Below are positions 22,236 through 24,594 of a stretch of DNA of 24,594 bases, in pieces. Below the pieces are notes generated by a model, which did no database searches, was not told the origin of the DNA, and saw nothing but the letters and a program-made list of their open reading frames with translations. Source of the DNA: Limiplasma sp048370855 (GTDB lineage: Bacteria; Bacillota; Clostridia; Christensenellales; Aristaeellaceae); the NCBI GenBank assembly GCA_048370855.1, contig DBGEOK010000017.1, positions 1 through 24,594 of the forward strand, given 5' to 3'. Each line of letters begins with the position of its first letter. Position 1 is the stretch's first letter. The position numbers and the translations under genes are program-made.

Positions 22236-23009
22236 GTGGGTGAAAAACTTGCGCAGGTCAAGGGGCTGAAGGTTGCCTATGGAAAGGTGGAAGCGGTTCG
22301 GGATGTTTCCTTTGAGCTTCTGGAAGGAGAGATTTTAGCGTTAATCGGGCCGAACGGCTCGGGCAAAACGTCCGTCGTCGAATGCCTGGAGGGCCTGCGG
22401 ACGCCGGCAGGCGGCAGCGTCCGGCTGTTGGGCTGCGACCCCCGCCAAAACCGCCGGCGCATTTACCGGGAGGTGGGCGTTCAGCTTCAGGAGGCGGAGT
22501 ATCCGGACAACATCCGGGTAAAGGAGCTGTGCGGGCTGTTTTCCTCGTTTTACGAAAACCCCGCCGATTGGAAGCGCCTGCTGGGGCTGCTGGGTCTCAA
22601 GGAGAAAGCCAACCGGACGGTCAAAAAGCTATCCGGCGGTGAAAAGCAGCGGCTATCCGTTTTGCTCGCGCTGCTTCCGCGGCCCAGGCTCCTGATGCTG
22701 GACGAGGCGACGACGGGCCTGGACCCAGAGGCGAGGCGTGGAATTTGGGAAAGCATCCGGCAACTGCGCGGGACGGGAACCGCCGTCCTGATGGTGTCGC
22801 ACTATCTGGACGAGGTGGCCTGCCTCGCGGACCGGCTGGTTTACCTCGAAAACGGAAGCTCCGCCTTCACCGGCACTCAGGAGGAATTTCGGGAATATGT
22901 GAGGAGCCGCGTACCGGCGGAGCAATGGGGTGAAGCGCTTTCGTTGGAGGACGTATACCTGCTTCTCGCTCCCAAAACAAAGCAGATGGATCTGGAGGGC
23001 TGGACATGA
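22236..23009 (+). CDS. ABC-2 type transporter ATP-binding protein
   Basis: This 257-aa ATPase has Walker A GPNGSGKT (38-45), signature LSGGEKQRL, Walker B LLMLDEATTGLD, and the switch histidine in MVSHYLDE. The class (CcmA/YadG-like drug, lipid or antimicrobial-peptide exporters) energises a separate membrane subunit. The start is a GTG at 22236 with TAAGGAGGG (22221-22229) upstream. Its stop overlaps the ATG of the permease gene (ATGA). The divergent LytTR gene suggests regulation in response to envelope or peptide stress, by analogy with similar loci. The substrate is unknown. Confidence 0.95.
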   Translation: MGEKLAQVKGLKVAYGKVEAVRDVSFELLEGEILALIGPNGSGKTSVVECLEGLRTPAGGSVRLLGCDPRQNRRRIYREVGVQLQEAEYPDNIRVKELCGLFSSFYENPADWKRLLGLLGLKEKANRTVKKLSGGEKQRLSVLLALLPRPRLLMLDEATTGLDPEARRGIWESIRQLRGTGTAVLMVSHYLDEVACLADRLVYLENGSSAFTGTQEEFREYVRSRVPAEQWGEALSLEDVYLLLAPKTKQMDLEGWT

Positions 23010-23758
23010 GAAAAGCGGCTGAAATTTTCAAGGTGGAAACGGTTCTTTTTATCCGCGGTTTCTTTGGATTTTTCTTTACGTTTGTGTTTCCCTCGCTCAT
23101 GCTGCTGTTGTATGGGAGTATTTATGGAAACGAGCCGTCCGCCTACTTCGGCGGCCAGGGAGCGATGGATGCTTCCGTTCCCGCGTACTCGGCCATGATG
23201 ATCGGCGTCACCGGTTTAATGGCTTTTCCGCTCACGCTGTCTTCCTACAAGGAAGGGAAGATATATAAGCGCTTTGACGCGACGCCGGCGGGGAAGGGAT
23301 TGGTTGTCGCCATGCAGGCGCTGGTGAATTTGGTCATGACGGCGGCGGGCTTTGCGCTGCTGTTTGTCGTTGGACGGATCGTCTATCAGGTGCGGTTTGC
23401 GGGGCATTGGTTTGCGATGACGATGGCGCTCCTTATGTCCATTTCCGCCATTTTCTCGCTGGGCTTCCTCTTTACCGCCGTCGCGCCCACGGCCAAGATT
23501 ACGAACCTGCTTTGCTATGTTGCCTATTTCACAATGCTTTTTCTATCCGGATCGACCATTCCGATGGCATTGCTGCCGGCAACCGTTGCCAAATTTTCGG
23601 ATTTCTTGCCGCTTACCCATGTGGTAAGGGTACTGCAAGGAACGTTTCGCGGCGCTTCCTTTGGCGAGTACCAGGCAAGCGTGGCGATTCTCGCGCTTCT
23701 GACGGCGGCGTGCGCCATTGCGGGCGCAATGCTGTACAAGAAAAAAAGTTGGTCGTAA
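23006..23758 (+). CDS. ABC-2 type transporter permease
   Basis: This 250-aa membrane protein has about six helices in the ABC-2 arrangement. These are an N-terminal helix (FGFFFTFVFPSLMLLLYGSIYG), an external loop (PSAYFGGQGAMDASVPAY), then TGLMAFPLTLSSYKE with KRFDATPAGK, and three further helices. The stretch LSGSTIPMALLPATVAKFSDFLPLTHVV is characteristic of the family. It pairs with the ATPase encoded just upstream, whose stop it overlaps. The drug/nodulation-factor exporter subfamily is the closest match I recognise. A 6-bp GC hairpin (23769-23783) follows the stop but has no T run. Confidence 0.92.
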   Translation: MRKAAEIFKVETVLFIRGFFGFFFTFVFPSLMLLLYGSIYGNEPSAYFGGQGAMDASVPAYSAMMIGVTGLMAFPLTLSSYKEGKIYKRFDATPAGKGLVVAMQALVNLVMTAAGFALLFVVGRIVYQVRFAGHWFAMTMALLMSISAIFSLGFLFTAVAPTAKITNLLCYVAYFTMLFLSGSTIPMALLPATVAKFSDFLPLTHVVRVLQGTFRGASFGEYQASVAILALLTAACAIAGAMLYKKKSWS

Positions 23759-24219
23759 CGCGGACGGACGCCGCGAAGCGGCGGGCAGGAAAAGGGTCTT
23801 CATCCAGACTGCTGACAGACCATTTTAGGGGGAGGCGTCGGAGGGCTGCCGCCATCCGACTGCATCCGCCCGCGGGGGGTTATAGCGCACAGAACGAAAG
23901 ACGATAAGAGCTTCCCGCCTGTGATTCCAGCAAGGGCTTTGCCATGCCTGGGCCGCGAATGCGACCTTAAAAGGGATTGCCAAGGGCAAAGCGCTTACAC
24001 GGTGGGTTTGGGAGGCGGCGCCTCCCAGCGTTCCTTTGCGCTCAAGCCCCAACCCGCACAGGCGCGGGACTGCGGGAACGCCTGCGGCGTCCGCCCGGCT
24101 TCATGTGCGGGGACGGAAACCATGTGCGGCAAAGCCTTCTTGCGGGCTTCGCCCGCCGATTTGCCGCCCCCTTTCGCTCCGCGGGCATTTCGGGTATAAT
24201 AGGCTTGGGAGGTGGTGAA
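23759..24219. other. Structured non-coding spacer
   Basis: These 461 bases hold no convincing gene. They contain several inverted repeats: CGCCGC/GCGGCG (23769-23783), AAGGGCTTTGCC (23932-23943) with GGCAAAGCGCTT (23985-23996), TGGGAGGC/GCCTCCCA (24009-24027), and a nested hairpin CGGCAAA/TTTGCCG with inner GCGGGC/GCCCGC (24127-24166). A TATAAT at 24195-24200 with a poor -35 may drive the next gene. No T-rich terminator is seen. Confidence 0.5.
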
Positions 24220-24594
24220 ATGAGCCTGTACCGCAGAATGGTGCTGGTCGTCGCCCTGGTCATGGTGGCTTGCGTATTCCTGCTGCCCGCCGCCCCGGCC
24301 GAGGAGCAGGACGGCGTGCGCGCCCTGTTTATTAATGTGGGCAAGGCCGACGCGGCGCTTTTTTTTCTAAACGGACAGCGGTTTTTAATTGATACCGGAA
24401 CCAAAGGCAGTTTTGACGCCCTAGAGCGGGCGCTGGAGATTTATCGAGTAGAACGGCTGGACGGCGTGCAAGGAATACAACGGTTACAAGGCCTACTGGA
24501 CGGACGGCGCGCAGGTTACCGAGCCGCACGACAAGAACATCATCGCCGAGGGATTTTCATAAACAGCAAATATTCTTCGGGGCAAAGATACACC
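24220..24594 (+). CDS. ComEC-like metallo-beta-lactamase-fold protein, N-terminal part, frame disrupted
   Basis: The reading frame is open from 24220 to the window end. Its first 83 codons encode a signal-anchor (RRMVLVVALVMVACVFLLP), then GVRALFINVGKADAALFF, LNGQRFLIDTGTKGSFDALE and YRVERLDGV. This is the start of a ComEC/Rec2-type hydrolase domain, where a metal-binding HxHxDH should come next. Instead, from about 24469 the frame reads QGIQRLQGLLDGRR with AT-rich third codon positions and no family match. The true gene is therefore truncated, frameshifted or joined to foreign sequence. GGGAGGTGG lies just upstream of the ATG. The start and fold are fairly safe; anything after codon 83 should not be treated as real protein. 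Confidence 0.6.
   Translation, partial: MSLYRRMVLVVALVMVACVFLLPAAPAEEQDGVRALFINVGKADAALFFLNGQRFLIDTGTKGSFDALERALEIYRVERLDGVQGIQRLQGLLDGRRAGYRAARQEHHRRGIFINSKYSSGQRYT
24470..24562 (+). pseudogene. C-terminal tail of an unrelated protein in a second frame
   Basis: In the frame beginning AAG at 24470 the sequence reads KEYNGYKAYWTDGAQVTEP, continues DKNIIAEGFS and stops with TAA at 24560-24562. Its third codon positions are GC-rich like the other genes here, while the frame of the upstream ORF is not. The frame is closed by TAG at 24449. It therefore looks like the 3' end of another gene abutting the truncated hydrolase. I do not recognise the protein. Confidence 0.4.

Noticed and set aside
24010..24026. 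GGGAGGC/GCCTCCC palindrome as a terminator of the ABC-2 genes
   Set aside because: It lies about 250 bases after the stop and has no T run on either side.

Overview
The window looks like chromosomal DNA of a high-GC, strictly anaerobic, gut-type Clostridia member (Christensenellales-like is a guess). The supporting features are a biotin-dependent Na+-pumping decarboxylase operon, a Rex redox repressor, a VanW-family wall protein, LytTR/DUF3021 regulation, and a sugar ABC importer without its own ATPase. I see no rRNA, tRNA, CRISPR array, insertion sequence or phage gene. Most genes lie on the + strand. The exceptions are uppP with an MGMT-like gene, and the LytTR/DUF3021 pair.

Layout. (1) 58-5260: a five-gene membrane decarboxylase operon with an MmdA-like carboxyltransferase, an OadG-like gamma subunit, a biotin carrier, an OadB-type Na+ pump and a 5S/OadA-type keto-acid carboxyltransferase, closed by a strong terminator. 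(2) 5325-6113: a secreted Cys-containing protein of unknown function. (3) 6208-9089: the conserved rpmH-rnpA-yidD-yidC-jag cluster with a clear sigma-A promoter, but without dnaA upstream or mnmE/mnmG/rsmG downstream. (4) 9228-11853: rex, with a Rex-like operator on its promoter and an attenuator-like leader, followed by a VanW-family membrane protein. (5) 12054-13811: uppP and an MGMT-family protein on the - strand, separated by a hairpin-rich spacer.

(6) 13929-20973: a carbohydrate import and catabolism operon. Its order is solute-binding protein, two Gfo/Idh/MocA oxidoreductases, two permeases, a GntR/FCD regulator, and a DHDPS/N-acetylneuraminate-lyase family aldolase. A promoter and an inverted-repeat candidate operator precede it. 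The likely logic is import of a sugar or sugar acid, one or two NAD(P)-dependent oxidoreductions, and aldol cleavage to pyruvate plus an aldose or aldehyde. The substrate is not determined. (7) 21151-23758: a LytTR regulator plus DUF3021 membrane protein, divergent from a two-gene ABC-2 exporter. (8) 23759-24594: a structured non-coding spacer, then the start of a ComEC-like metallo-beta-lactamase-fold protein. Its reading frame breaks near 24468, where an unrelated C-terminal tail appears in another frame.

The points most worth following are the hybrid decarboxylase/transcarboxylase gene set, the repeat insertion in its beta subunit, the rex leader with two mutually exclusive hairpins, the catabolic operon with an unassigned substrate, and the frame break near the right end. 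I found no single clearly undescribed system. All functional statements rest on reading motifs and gene order, with no database search.
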